A DNA stretch of 64,000 nt from Epiperipatus broadwayi (GCA_028023455.1 JAQFVV010000185.1:1191239-1255238); one strand, 5' to 3'; numbered from the stretch's first letter, positions 39,242 through 53,695 are shown. Translations and numbers: made by a program. Notes: generated by a model from the letters alone, not told the origin.

Positions 39242-39321
39242 AAGCTAGGCAAAGAAATAACAAAACAAACATTACGTGCCCTGCATAAAGCAGATCAAGT
39301 TAAGCTTTACTCTGAGGACAG
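39242..39321 (+). CDS. Possible short coding exon
   Basis: An 80-base open stretch between TCTGGTAG| and GACAG|GTAAAC encodes about 26 residues (KLGKEITKQTLRALHKADQV then KLYSED), hydrophilic and with ordinary codons in otherwise featureless AT-rich DNA. Not recognised. The acceptor lacks a good pyrimidine tract and no partner exon was found. Confidence 0.25.
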
Positions 39322-42045
39322 GTAAACAGTAAAGATATCAGTAACCAGATCTTCGCAAATGTAAATAGATTTTCTTTTTTCTTCTTTGCTCTACTGAAAA
39401 AAAAAATCTTTTATGTACTTTAGTAATAATCAGTTGCAAAAACAATATTTCTATTTTTAAAATATTCCACAAGATTGAAGGGTATTACTAAAAACACCAT
39501 AATGATAATTTTTTAGTAAAATATTTAAAAATATAAGAATTATTATTAAAAGCATGAATAATAAAAATACAAAAAAAGATTTTATTATAAAAATAATTAA
39601 TAATCTGTTGATGTTTATTTGAACAACTATGCCAAACATTTGGGGAGAAAAACTTATTATAAATGTTATTTTAAAGTAAAAGATATTTCAAGATATATCA
39701 AAACTTTAAGTTTCACAGTGTGGGTGGAGTTAAGAACTGAAGATGGCAAGCATTCATTATCTGAATTTATTTCAAATATTGTTGTATATATTAATAAAGA
39801 ATGTGTAATAACAATTTGAAGCAAACAACTAACATTTACCCTTTTATAAAAAAATAATACTAATGAATGCCACTAACTCTTTACAATATAACCGATTGTA
39901 ATACTAAAAATACACTCAAAAATAAAAAAAATAAAAATATTAATGACAGTTTACTTTTATTTTATTAAAAATAATTTTTCTGCTTCCAGATACTTATCAA
40001 AAAGCAGTGAACAATATTTAAGTATTAGTATTTCATTTTTTTTAGGAAAATACTCACTACTAATTAACTTCTCTTATTTCAAGATCTTAAAAATATTACA
40101 TGCAGAAGTTTTAAAATAAAAGTGATTTTATTGCAGCTATTCTACCTACATAAGTTATTATTGTAAACAATATATGTCTCATTTGATCAACTTTTTATAT
40201 GGAAATTTAGTCAAAGATATGAAACTGTTAAAAAACTTAAATATGTTAGAGACATTTAATTCTGAAACTTATTTAAATATGTTATAAGTCATAACGTCAT
40301 TTTTAACAAAACAAAGTGACTTTCAGATTTTTTATTGAGTTACATTGTTACTTACTTAATCAACAAATATTGCAAAATCCTTAATTAAATATTAACTATA
40401 AAACTATATAATTTGACTCTTTATTTTTAAATTTAATAGAAAACATGGATAAACATATGTTATCAGCCTAAAGATATGTTGGTCTTGTATTAATGTTAAC
40501 TATATTTTAAGATATTGGATTTCTTAAAACTCATTAATATCATGAAAATTGCTTTAATATTTTTCTCTATTATTTTTTTTATTCCAATACTATACTTAAG
40601 ACCAAAAAGAATTTTTTGAAAGTCAGATAAAAAGTATATAACATAAAAATATTTCTTCCATTACTAAATAAATATCAATAAATTATTATGTAATTTTTTC
40701 AGTATAGTTATGATATATTTTTTCAAGACTTCATTTTTGTTCAAAACATCAACTCTAATCTAGAGTAATCAATATTCAATAGATAGTACATTACTGTATC
40801 CATATTCTCAAATCTGTTTAAAGGCCATTGATTACATTTATGGTAAATGACTCTGGAGTAGAATAAAGAAAAATACTCTTGGAGGCTTTCATTACCAAAG
40901 AATCCAATCATTTTTTTATACATAAATATTCCATATTTCAACAACTTTAAAAATTTTCTTCAATAAAGTCTCAATTTATATAAATATAATTAATATGAAA
41001 ATAGGGATGATAAAAATCATCCCAGTTATCATTATTTTCAATAATCAAAAAATATTAAATGACTGATAACATTCTACACATTATCTGTCATCAAAATTAT
41101 GAAAATATCTTAGGCAGAGATGAAATGTTTTTACCTATTTATATGAAACTAGAGTCAAGATGATTTTTTTTTACACTGAACTGAAATTAACTATCTGTAA
41201 AAAGCTGGATTAGCTTTATGACTATACTTGCAATGTTTTTATCAACTCATGACATGTTTATTCATTACTGAAACCAAATCTTAAGAGTACCTCTTGCTCA
41301 AAGATTTTGTACAAACCTATGAAGCATAACATAATTTATGATTTACAAACAACTGACAAACTACTAAACTGTGATGATTCATTTTGCATTATCAATGTTA
41401 CAGTCACATTTTATGCTGACTAATTTTGGGTAATTAACACTTTTTGATTTGTCTTCACAAACAATTTTGGACAGTTGATGTGCTATAAGTGAGTTTGAAG
41501 TAACATTATTACTGAAGTTCATATAATTAGGTAAAATGAAGATATTTCCTGGAAATAATCATGCATTTTTTAGAATTTATTTATATTCCTATTAGAATAA
41601 AAACAACTAATAAAATTTCACAATAAATAATCAGTAATTTATTGAATAAAGTTATTTACGATTTAAATGCAACTATTATCTAGTTCAAGGAGAGATCTGT
41701 GGCAAACCTAATGCCAAATTTAAAATAAATGCTGATTGTCTCACTAAAGTCAATTTATTTATCACAATATTATTGAAAATGATAATAGTTATTATCTCTA
41801 ATTAAAAGTAATCAGAAAAAATTATTAGTGATAATTGTAATTATAGTTACAATTTTTTATTTCTTAATCATTCCAATATATAAACGATAATCATTATATG
41901 AATAATAATAATAATAATTATGTGGCAATAATTGAAATCACTACTGCAATTTATTTATTATTTAATGTTTAAAACATAAATGTTATTGTAATTTATTGAT
42001 TTATTACATGTATGAAAGGTAATAATGATAATTTTTGTAAATATT
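39322..42045. other. AT-rich stretch without recognised feature
   Basis: No gene or shared repeat seen. The frames at 39,457, 39,619 and 40,741 are short and lack recognisable domains. Confidence 0.45.
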
Positions 42046-42800
42046 CATAGGCTAAAGGCAAAATAATGAAATGTATTTTAATGAATTGTTAAATGTTGGA
42101 TATAATTATGATCATATTTATTATACAATTAAAAATTTTAATTCAAAATATGACTACAAAAGTACAAATAAGATTAATAATGATGTTAATTCTTCTGATA
42201 ATAAAAAATGGATATAAATTCTATATATTTCAAATCAACAGGCAAGTTTAATAAGAAAAATTGATAAAGGTAAATGCAACATTGCATTTTATGCACCACC
42301 TACATTAAATAAACTAATAAATAACTGTAAAGATAAAACCTTATTTACAAATAAAATTGTATTATTTATAAATAGATGTGTAGGTGTGGTAGCAAATATA
42401 CAGGTGAGTCAAGGTGCACATTGTAGAAAAGAACAAAAGAGCACTAGTTATTATTAAAGAGTTCAAAATATGAAACAAAATTCCAAAAATAATGATAATT
42501 TATCAGCTTCTGTTTTTTATGGCCATAATAAGTTATGCATATATGGTTTTGATTTTAATTATAATAATGTAAAAATATTGTAATCTGAAAGAAATAATAA
42601 AAAAAGAAAAATCAAGGCAACTATGTTAATATATAAATACAAGTAAAACTTAATCAATAGGTAGGCAGCAAATGTTAGGATCATGGAATTATGAGAAAGT
42701 TGACCTTTCAAAATGTTAGTTGACAAAGACTATAAGGATAGTTGAAAGTGCTCCTAAGTGACATTTATATTTTTTGTTCTTTTAAACAAACTTTAATTAC
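42046..42800 (+). mobile_element. PLE-4, upstream partial copy
   Basis: Same sequence as 44,735-45,555, in the same orientation 2.7 kb upstream. It contains a degraded C-terminal coding part (TTTTATGCACCACCTACATT and ATAACTGTAAAGATAAAACC words shared with the downstream copy), then the 3' untranslated region (GGCAGCAAATGTTAGGATCA) and a hammerhead-like block at 42,716-42,757. Frameshifts destroy the protein. The arrangement, a partial copy upstream of another, is the partial tandem layout known for PLEs. Confidence 0.75.
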
Positions 42801-43650
42801 TGTACTTTCTAATATTTATTTATAAGTTTATGTATATTATTTTGAAGAAATACAGACATTGATTTGTAGTATTATTATTATAGGTACTTTAGTACTGTTT
42901 AAGATATGACATATTATGCTTAACATGTTTTTTACTGGTAAGATTTCATTGAAGATTAGATGAACAATGTTATGGCAATAAAGGCATTTGTATGACTAAT
43001 CCATGAGAATGGTGATTTTTTGATTGTGGTGACTGGCAGGATTTAAAAAGTTGAGAGACCTATGTGACATTTTGTCATTTCTCTGTCTTTTGTGGTTTTG
43101 CTATCAGCGTGAGCACAGTGACTTTTTTGCTCATATTGAGAATATTTTCATATATTTCATATTTAATATTGACATTATAGTATTATATAGAGTAAATTTT
43201 TAACTGTTGATTTGATGATATTATAGTAATTTTCCATTGCCACTATTTGGAAGCAATTTTCATTTTGTTTCTTAGTAATTAAATATAGTAACTTTTAAGA
43301 TGTTTTTATACATTGCCATTACATGTTATTTTTTATTTTGTAGTGATATTTGTGGTATTATTTTTAAAAAAAAATGTACACATTTTTATATATATTTAAT
43401 GCATTTACTTATAAATATTTCATAAATTTATATACTACCTTTTAAAATGTTTTAGATTATTTTTTATTTTACTTCTTTTGGTTCATTGCCTTCTTTTCCA
43501 TTTTTCTTAAAAATTATCATTACTGTCATTGAAAAAAGAGTACACTTTTAATTTCATAATTTTATATAGTACCTTTTAATTAAGACATTTTTACATCATC
43601 ATTTCCACTGTACATATTTGCACTATATGGCAAAGAGTGTTCTTTATAGT
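42801..43650. other. AT-rich stretch between the PLE-4 copies
   Basis: Possibly PLE-4 5' sequence; I cannot show it. No gene. Confidence 0.35.
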
Positions 43651-43654
43651 CTGT

Positions 43655-44195
43655 TTAATTTTAAAATGACAAATAGTTTTCATAAGTTTTTCTGCAATTA
43701 TTTTGTAGTCAATTTGAATTTACAATAATTTTATAAATTATTATTAATTTATGTATTTTTTTTGGTGTATGTAATTTCTTTTTGAGGAACAACGAAGATG
43801 GTGCCATCCAACATTTTTTTTGCTTTGAGGTGTTTGTTTTAGTATTTTTCTTGCCATGAGATGGCTTCTTTAGTATTATTCCTGCTATGTCTTTTTTAGT
43901 ATTATTCTTACTATGTCTACCAAAAAGCTTCTTTAGTATTGTTTTTGCTACCATTTGGCTTCGTTAGTATTTTTCTTGCAATGTCTACCAGATGGCTTCT
44001 TTAGTAATTTTCTTGCTATATAATTTTAAAATTACAAATATTTTTTATAAATTCTTCTGCAATTATTTTATAGTCAATTCAAATTTACAATAATTTTTAT
44101 GTATTTTTTGGTGCATGTATTTTCTTTTTCACAGGAATGACAAACATGGCACCCTCTAATGTGTCTACTGAATGGTTTCTTTAGTATTTTTCTTG
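43655..44195. repeat. Duplicated segment around a ~35-bp minisatellite
   Basis: 43,655-43,815 and 44,020-44,180 are similar (TTCTGCAATTATTTTGTAGT / TTCTGCAATTATTTTATAGT, then TTTACAATAATTTT and ATGGTGCC/ATGGCACC). Between them about five units of TTCTTGCTATG...TGGCTTCTTTAGTATT type. The 81-codon minus frame here is the minisatellite in translation. Confidence 0.75.
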
Positions 44196-44196
44196 C

Positions 44197-44367
44197 TATG
44201 ACATATTATTCTGAAGATGTACTACTCTAATCTTTTGATCAATAACATAATGTCTCCACATGATCTGCAGACAAATTTTAGCGATTAATTTTGTCCACAA
44301 ATCACTAGGAGATGTTATCTTAAAGATGAGAAGATTAGAGTAGTACATCTTCAGGGTAATATGTCAT
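44197..44367. repeat. Palindrome at the upstream edge of PLE-4
   Basis: ATGACATATTATTCTGAAGA and GAAGATGTACTACTCTAATC on the left mirror GATTAGAGTAGTACATCTTC and the final ATATGTCAT on the right. Inner parts (CATAATGTCTCC / GGAGATGTTATC, GACAAATTTTAG / TTAATTTTGTCC) also pair, so the foldback is about 85 bases per arm with almost no loop. Confidence 0.85.
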
Positions 44368-44368
44368 T

Positions 44369-45106
44369 TTGAAAGTAAGAAAATATTTTGAAAAAAGAAT
44401 GTTATCAAAAAATATTACTTTCAATTATCGATACATTGATGATGTTTTTGTATGTGGAAAGTCAAATACAATTAAATATATGTTTGATGAATTATATAAT
44501 ATAAAATGCTTAAAATGTATTAAAACAGATGAAAATTTAATGTGTGTTCAATTTCTAGATCTTACAATAACTAGAAACAGAGATAAACTGTAATACAATA
44601 TGACTATTAAACCAATAGCAAAAAGAGGCTATGTTCCATATACATCAATAGTACCAATGTCACATAAAATGACAGGTTTGAAGTCTTTCTTATTTAGAAA
44701 TGATAATCTTTATAAATATTCATTGGATAAAGGCAAAAATATTGAAATGCATTGTAATGAATTGTTAAATGTTGGATATCATTATGGTCATATTTATTAT
44801 TCTAGTAAAAATTATAATTTAAAATACAAATACAAAAATAAAAATAAGATTAATAGTAATAAAATTTGGATATCAATACCATATATTTTAAATCAACTGG
44901 CAAGTTTTATAAGGAAAATTTATAAAGGTATATGTGGCATTATAATTTATGCACCACCTACATTAAATAAATTAATAAATAACTGTAAAGATAAAACTTT
45001 ATTTACAAATAAAAATTGTATTATTTATAATTGGATATGTAGATGTGGTGGTGGATATATATGTGAGTCGAGATGCAAATTGAAGAAAGAAAGAACACTT
45101 GTATAA
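44369..45106 (+). pseudogene. PLE-4 reverse transcriptase C-terminal half and start of GIY-YIG
   Basis: Two consecutive frames separated by one stop (44,591-44,593). The first has FNYRYIDDVFVCGKS (RT motif C, YxDD intact) and MCVQFLDLTITRNRD (the FLDv..tR block). The second has NKIWISIPYILNQLASFIRK (compare 'isLPYI.gls..i.ri'), IIYAPPTLNKLINNCKDKTL (the 'f.ppntl.klL...KDk' block of PLEs) and then IYNWICRCGGGYICESRCKL, which aligns with the Cys-containing start of the C-terminal GIY-YIG domain (YIG changed to YIC). It ends soon after, so the nuclease is truncated. The RT N-terminal half is absent; a palindrome lies at the break. Normal role: reverse transcription and integration of PLE RNA. 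Confidence 0.8.
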
Positions 45107-45600
45107 AAAGAGTTTAAATTATGAAACAAAATTCTAAAGATAATGACAATTCATGAGCTTCTGTTTTTATGACCATAATAAATCATGTATGTATGGTTTT
45201 TGATTTTAATTATAATAAAGTAAAAATATTGCAATCTGAAAGAAATAATAATAAAAAAAATCAAGGAAGCTATGTTAATATATAAATACAAACAAGGCTT
45301 AATCAATAGGCAGGCAGCAAATGTTAAGATCATGGAATTATGGGAAAGTTGACCTTTTAAAGCATTAGTTTACAAAGACTAGTCAAACGTTGGTGGCCTA
45401 GTGGATAGCATACCTTCCTTTCAAGCAGCTGGTCTGTGTTCAATTTCTGGTTAATATTTTGACATATGAAAAAAAGACTACAAGGATAGTTGAAAGTGCT
45501 CCTAAGTGACGTTTATATTTTTTGTTCTTTTTAACAAATTTTAATTACTGTATTTGTTCTTTTTAACAAATTTTAATTACTGTATATATATATATATACA
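45107..45600 (+). mobile_element. PLE-4 3' region, interrupted by a SINE
   Basis: Continues from the coding part, parallels 42,460-42,800, and contains a hammerhead-like block split by the SINE at 45,381-45,472. It ends in a 31-base tandem duplication (TTTGTTCTTTTTAACAAATT...) and a TACTGTATATATATATACAGTA palindrome. The 60-codon minus frame at 45,151 is antisense to the element. Confidence 0.75.
45381..45472 (+). mobile_element. Short tRNA-derived SINE with target-site duplication
   Basis: Absent from the otherwise parallel PLE-4 copy at 42.7 kb, so this is a clean insertion. It is flanked by AAAGACT at 45,374-45,380 and 45,473-45,479. Contents: GGTGGCCTAGTGGATAGCAT with an A box (TGGCCTAGTGG), an anticodon-arm-like part with loop CTTTCAA, GTGTTCAATTTCTGG as a worn B box, and a short A-rich end (GAAAAA). 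About 92 bases, so hardly more than a tRNA plus tail. Confidence 0.75.
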
Positions 45601-46013
45601 GTACCCTGCCAACATGATAATAATTTCTGGAAATTTTACAAATCATATTTTGTTCAGGTAAACTTTTATAGTCTAATTATTTCCAAATTATTTTTAATTT
45701 ATACTAGTAATTATGAGATACAAATATTTTATTAAACAAGATCGCAAATCTTTTAACATTGAGCAAATATCAAAGTATCTACTCAATGTCATGAGAATAC
45801 CAATATACTCTTTTTTATTAAGTATGGAAATATTCCCATGATTAACAATAATGCCTACATAAATAAAATAAAACATCTATCATAATATACTTTAATGTAA
45901 ATTAATTAATAAGCTTATACTATCACTTTATTGTATATTTGTTTCCAATCATTACTATTCTCATAGAGCTATAATTAATAATAACAACACAAAACTACAA
46001 CAATAACAACACC

Positions 46014-46150
<137 letters not shown>

Positions 46151-46154
46151 GTAG

Positions 46155-46610
46155 TAGTTGTATACTTTGTCCAATGCGGCAGCTTGATGGTATTGTTTCT
46201 CTGCAAAAGCACAAAAATATGCCATTTACACAGCCCAACTTACAGCCTTTAGAACACTTCTGTTTATATTAGCCATTAGCAAGAATAGATGGCATTGCAC
46301 ACAAATATTACAGCCCACTGATGTGCTTCACATCACTATGAAAATAGCACATACTTCACAGATCATTACCATATGATGTGAGGGTGTATAGAATTCAACT
46401 ATGCATAAGTGTTTTAATGTGCATACAAAGTAATACTCTTACAACTTACCTGATGTACTATTACATATTACTAATTGTTAGCCCATCACACTGTTTCCCT
46501 ACACATCTTGGAAGGTGAAAAAAATTGCAAATTGGTATGAGAGTAATAAAATGGCTGTGGGTGCATGTTGTTTTGGAAATCATAATCTTAGTTTGCTCAG
46601 ACTAGCACAT
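46155..46610 (+). repeat. Dispersed repeat R3, plus copy
   Basis: Pairs with the minus copy at 37,585-37,995 (see there). Preceded by (AAT)n and followed by a tandem repeat. Confidence 0.75.
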
Positions 46611-46790
46611 ATATTGGCTGATCCTTCAGATCAACAAAACTATCAGATCTTCCCTGCACTTTCCATTGCTATGCACTAAAACCTTTATTTCCTCAGACTA
46701 GTGCATGTATTGTCAATCCTTTGAATCAGCAAAACCATTGGACCCCCTCCCTGCACATGAAAGTGCTATATGCTGAAATGTATAATGTAA
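46597..46790. repeat. Two tandem ~97-bp units
   Basis: CTCAGACTAGCACATATATT and CTCAGACTAGTGCATGTATT start the two units; both continue through AATCAGCAAAACCATT-like and CTGCAC words. Confidence 0.75.
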
Positions 46791-46963
46791 TTTCAAAATG
46801 TAATTTAGAAAATAATGTTGATTTGTAAATTTTATAAAAATACTTTGAAAAATTGTCAGAGAACAAAAAGCAAAAAATTATCAGCCTGGTAACATTACAT
46901 TTCATTATTTTTGCAAAAAACAATGCCATTAAGTGACCACATGACTCCAAGTACAAAACAACC

Positions 46964-47058
<95 letters not shown>

Positions 47059-47070
47059 ATGATGAGGTGG
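46964..47070. repeat. (AAT)n(GAT)n microsatellite, then GGA units
   Basis: AAT to about 47,027, then GAT, then GGAGGAGGAG. Confidence 0.97.
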
Positions 47071-47074
47071 AGGA

Positions 47075-48235
47075 GGAGGAGATCTAAGGGTTATCACTGA
47101 TTTGAATTTAGCTATTATGAAGGATACAATAATTTAATTTACTGCATTCAGTAATACCACAATCATATTGATTCATTTATATTTGTTCATAGAAATCCAG
47201 CTTGTTGATGTTAAAATTACTTTTTGTAATTCTTTTGGGTTTTTACTTCATTCTATAGGCAATGTAATAATTAAGAAAACTGTTAATTATTATAATTATA
47301 AATAAAACTATCTTACTATTTTATGGTTTTATGATCTACATTGCTTTAATAATAAATAACTACTTTTACTTCAATTAAAATAATATTATATAATAATAAC
47401 AACAAAATAATTAATAATTTGATTTTCCAACAAATAAACATACTCTACTACACATAGAATATATACTTCTTTGATGACTTATGTGATCATAGTTGTTTAT
47501 AATAGATTGTTATATCTTTAAAATATATTATAGTTCAATAATTATTGTACATTATCTTATTATTAAATTTATTCAAAATTTAAATTTTACACTTTAATTA
47601 ATTTGTATAATATACTTAGTACTCAGTGAAGATGGTGTAGGGGTGATGATTCAGACCAAAAAAACCCACAGTGCTAAATACTTAAATCAACTTATAAACA
47701 TTAAATTTATTAACATATTATTTACAATTTTTTTTAATAATTATCTACATACTCTTGTAGAATTTATATATATATATTGTGCCAATGCCAAGTTGGCACA
47801 TGTATATAAAATAATTTCGTATAAAAATTATTATCAAAATCTTTCGGAAAAAAGAATTTGAAAGTTACAATTAATTACTTTAGAGAGGGGAGAGGGAGTT
47901 TTCTTATAAAAAACAAACAAACAAACAAACAAACTAAGAGTTTATAAAAGAAAGAGTGTTATTATTATAAATTAAAAGTTAAAAATCTCTTTTCATTCCA
48001 GTTTAGTAGAATAAATGTGTATATATGTGCGATGGTAAATAGAAATAAATGTTAGGTCATTAATAAGATAAATGCGTGTTAGAATAATATTAAAAAAAAT
48101 AAATAAATATTGAAATGAAATGTATTTAAAAACACAGTGGTGGACTACTAATTAAAGATATGAAAACAACACATTTTAAAATAGCTACTACTAATAAAAC
48201 AATCAATCAAAAAACACGTTGTCATAGGAGTAGTT
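47075..48235. other. AT-rich stretch without recognised feature
   Basis: A 72-codon frame at 47,643 has no domain. (AAAC)n-like run at 47,908-47,932. Nothing else. Confidence 0.4.
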
Positions 48236-48304
48236 ATCAAGGAATTTCGACAACACCTATTGCACTTATTCCCAGAGGATATAAAAACGAAAACAATTCA
48301 CAGA

Positions 48305-48340
48305 TATAAATAGCTAGATTTTATCGGACATTCAGTTGGA
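48305..48340 (+). promoter_or_regulatory. TATA box plus initiator, candidate pol II core promoter
   Basis: TATAAATAG at 48,305-48,313 and TCAGTT at 48,332-48,337; the A of TCAGT is 29 bases after the first T of the TATA box, the standard spacing. TCAGTY is the initiator consensus best known in arthropods. Downstream 48,334-48,661 has normal GC and a donor-like CCTAG|GTATAT, with AATAAA at 48,587. It could start a gene's 5' exon or be inside an LTR. No protein frame follows. Confidence 0.35.
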
Positions 48341-49079
48341 GTTTGCAATTCAGTCTAGTTTCCAGTGACAGTTTGCTTCAGTACAATTTCTATTATGTAT
48401 ACAGCAACCAACATGCACTGTTGAGCAGCCTTGGAAATATACGCTTGTGCTTCAGTCTTTTGAGTCCAACAAGATCATCACAACCTGCCTGTGAAATAAT
48501 GTCGGCATAACAACTCTGAAACCCTCCATCAAAATGTGCAGATGTCTCCAAGAAGAAACCAATGGATTACCATAAATTCTCTTCAATAAACAAAATCTAA
48601 CCAGTTAGATATAATCCATCAGAAGCAGCAGAAGTAGCCAACGACAAGAAAAAAAATCCTAGGTATATGTTTTATTATTATCATTTACACGTAGTAGTCA
48701 CTACTGTAATCCATAAATATTCAAGATGCAAATTATATGAACTCTATAATACATAAAATGAACTATTAATATGTGTGTGTAAGTTTCAAATGCTATTAAT
48801 GCTTTATTATTATGTTTGCGAATGTGGGATAATTTAAAATGTCTAAGATTATTTTTGCTTTTTTCATAAAATATACTATCATATGTTAATTTAAAAATGT
48901 GCGTGTGTTAAAATTGGATTTACAAAATGTTTATAATGCGTTTATATTAGTTAGTAAATTATCTTTAAACTTAATTAATGTTGATTAAAATAAATTGTCT
49001 TTAAATTTAAACTTTATCTGTCGGTCAATTCTTTTTATCAATCTTTTCTTACCAATATTTTATTACTGATTAAAATTAG

Positions 49080-49400
49080 ACTGGGATTGTTAAGGGAATT
49101 GTTTCGAGTGCTGGATTATGAGCCTACTGCCCGAATATGTTAGTCTTCAGACTAGCTGGCGCCTGGGGTTTACCCCGAAACAAAGTATTTGGATAGTAGG
49201 GGTTTGAATCTAGCAGCCGAGATGGGCCATTGTTGATAGTTAAAGCTATCAATAAGATCTCCCATTTTGCTCGAACGTGCCGGTTCGTTCACGTAACCTT
49301 TATAAGATTATAAATGTATTATGAAGGAGTTTGAAACCGGCCAAAACTTATATATACGTATAAGTAGGTCGTTTCAGCGGTTCGACCCGGTACAATATAT
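49080..49400. other. GC-richer patch, unrecognised, possible repeat end
   Basis: Contains CTGGCGCCTGGGGTTTACCC and, at the right end, GCGGTTCGACCCGGTACAAT, which combines a B-box-like GGTTCGACCC with the CCGGTAYAATATA end of repeat R2. May be a third, diverged R2-type terminus. No gene seen. Confidence 0.35.
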
Positions 49401-49470
49401 ATATATAATGGATATTATCTTTTCATTTCTATTAATTATTATAACATCAATCCATAGAAACATTTAATTC

Positions 49471-49471
49471 A

Positions 49472-49525
<54 letters not shown>
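49471..49525. repeat. (TA)n microsatellite
   Basis: TA run with one CATA break. Confidence 0.95.
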
Positions 49526-49529
49526 TAAA

Positions 49530-49735
49530 AGACTAAAGCTGAACTAGTCAATAAAATAATCAAAATTACCCCAAATTTATGACTCACCAAGACTATCCAA
49601 AAATATAAACTCTAAAACACAACCAATTGTTTTACTGCTACAAGTCTTGTAGTAGTAAAACCATTGGAAGTGTTTTAGAGTTTATGTTTTTATTGCTATT
49701 ATTGTCGAGTTGTGAATTAGGATAATTTTGATATA
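49530..49735. repeat. PLT2 repeat foldback
   Basis: Left arm TCAAAATTACCCCAAATTTA to ACTGCTACAAG, right arm CTTGTAGTAGTAAAACCATT to AATTAGGATAATTTTGA, meeting at CTACAAG-T-CTTGTAG near 49,645. Same family as 20.9 and 26.7-27.8 kb, adjoining (TA)n. Confidence 0.85.
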
Positions 49736-49739
49736 CATA

Positions 49740-50920
49740 TATTCAAATGGTAGAGAATATAAAATCCTTGGTTTGCTCACACAGGCCATATTAATCATAA
49801 CATTAAATCAAAAGTAGAATGGACCTTATCAGTGGCTAGTTAAATTTATGTTAACATAATATATTACTTAGTAATGATGATTATTTTTTTAATTTAAGGT
49901 GTAGAGAGTGAACTAAATTATACTTAGTAAAGTGCATTTAAAAAAAGCTGTCATTGTTGATTGAGATATGAATGGAAATTTATCACTTCTCAGTCACCAT
50001 CTCTTTCTCAATAAAACATTATCATAAGTTTATAATTTAATTTAAATCTAGATAATAATGATATAAGTTAATGTTTATTAATTAAGAAAATTAAAATTTC
50101 TCAAAAGTAATTGTTTTCAAAAAGAATAAATTTAAATATAGTAGCATTTTAACAGGTCATAATATACTTATAATTTAGTCAGATGTTCTTGTCCATTCTA
50201 CCTACTCATGAAATATCATATGCATAGCAGTCATGAAAATAAAACGATCCAATATTAGACATAATTATGATAAGAGAAAATGACTATATATTCTTTTGCC
50301 ATCACTAAAAGAAGCAATTGAAATTTAATGTAAGGCATGCATAGTAGATAATTAAATATATCCACACATAACATAAATAAATAGTCAGATCTAAAAATAA
50401 ATGATTGTTAAAAAAATAAACAAAAGATATGAATTTGAACTCAGGATAAACAAAATACTACACAATCACCAATACAATATATATATATATATACCAATAC
50501 AATATATATATATATTAAACCCTTTATTTGTATTTGAAATTAAATTAGCAAGCATTTGTTCATCTTTGTAATAAAGATTATTTCTTCACCATAATCTTAG
50601 CTCTGTAAATTAATTAGTATTGCTATTTTGTTTATACTATAATTATGTATGATTTTTTTTATTTAAAGTAGCTGTTTAATTATTCCATTTGTTATATAAT
50701 TGCACACTGTTTGTTTTTAGTTTATTATATTTTTGGCAACCAAATATGCTTTTTTGATCTTTTTTTTTTGTGAAGTAAAACAATAAACAAATTGTTTTTC
50801 ATAATATCAACAGCAGATTTATATTCTGCATTGCTTTTAGCATGCCTACATAAATATTTGTGCTGACTCACCTGGTTTAAATATTAGGTCTAGTTTCCTT
50901 TTAGTACAAAGGTGTGCATC
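49740..50920. other. AT-rich stretch without recognised feature
   Basis: Nothing beyond a duplicated ACCAATACAATATATATATA at 50,470-50,515. Confidence 0.45.
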
Positions 50921-50924
50921 TTTG

Positions 50925-53695
<2,771 letters not shown>

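Noticed and set aside
49150-49175. TGGCGCC as a retroviral-type tRNA-Lys primer binding site after an LTR at 48.2-49.15 kb
   Set aside because: Match stops after seven bases, followed by its own small hairpin (GGGGTTTACCCC); no second LTR or pol gene found.
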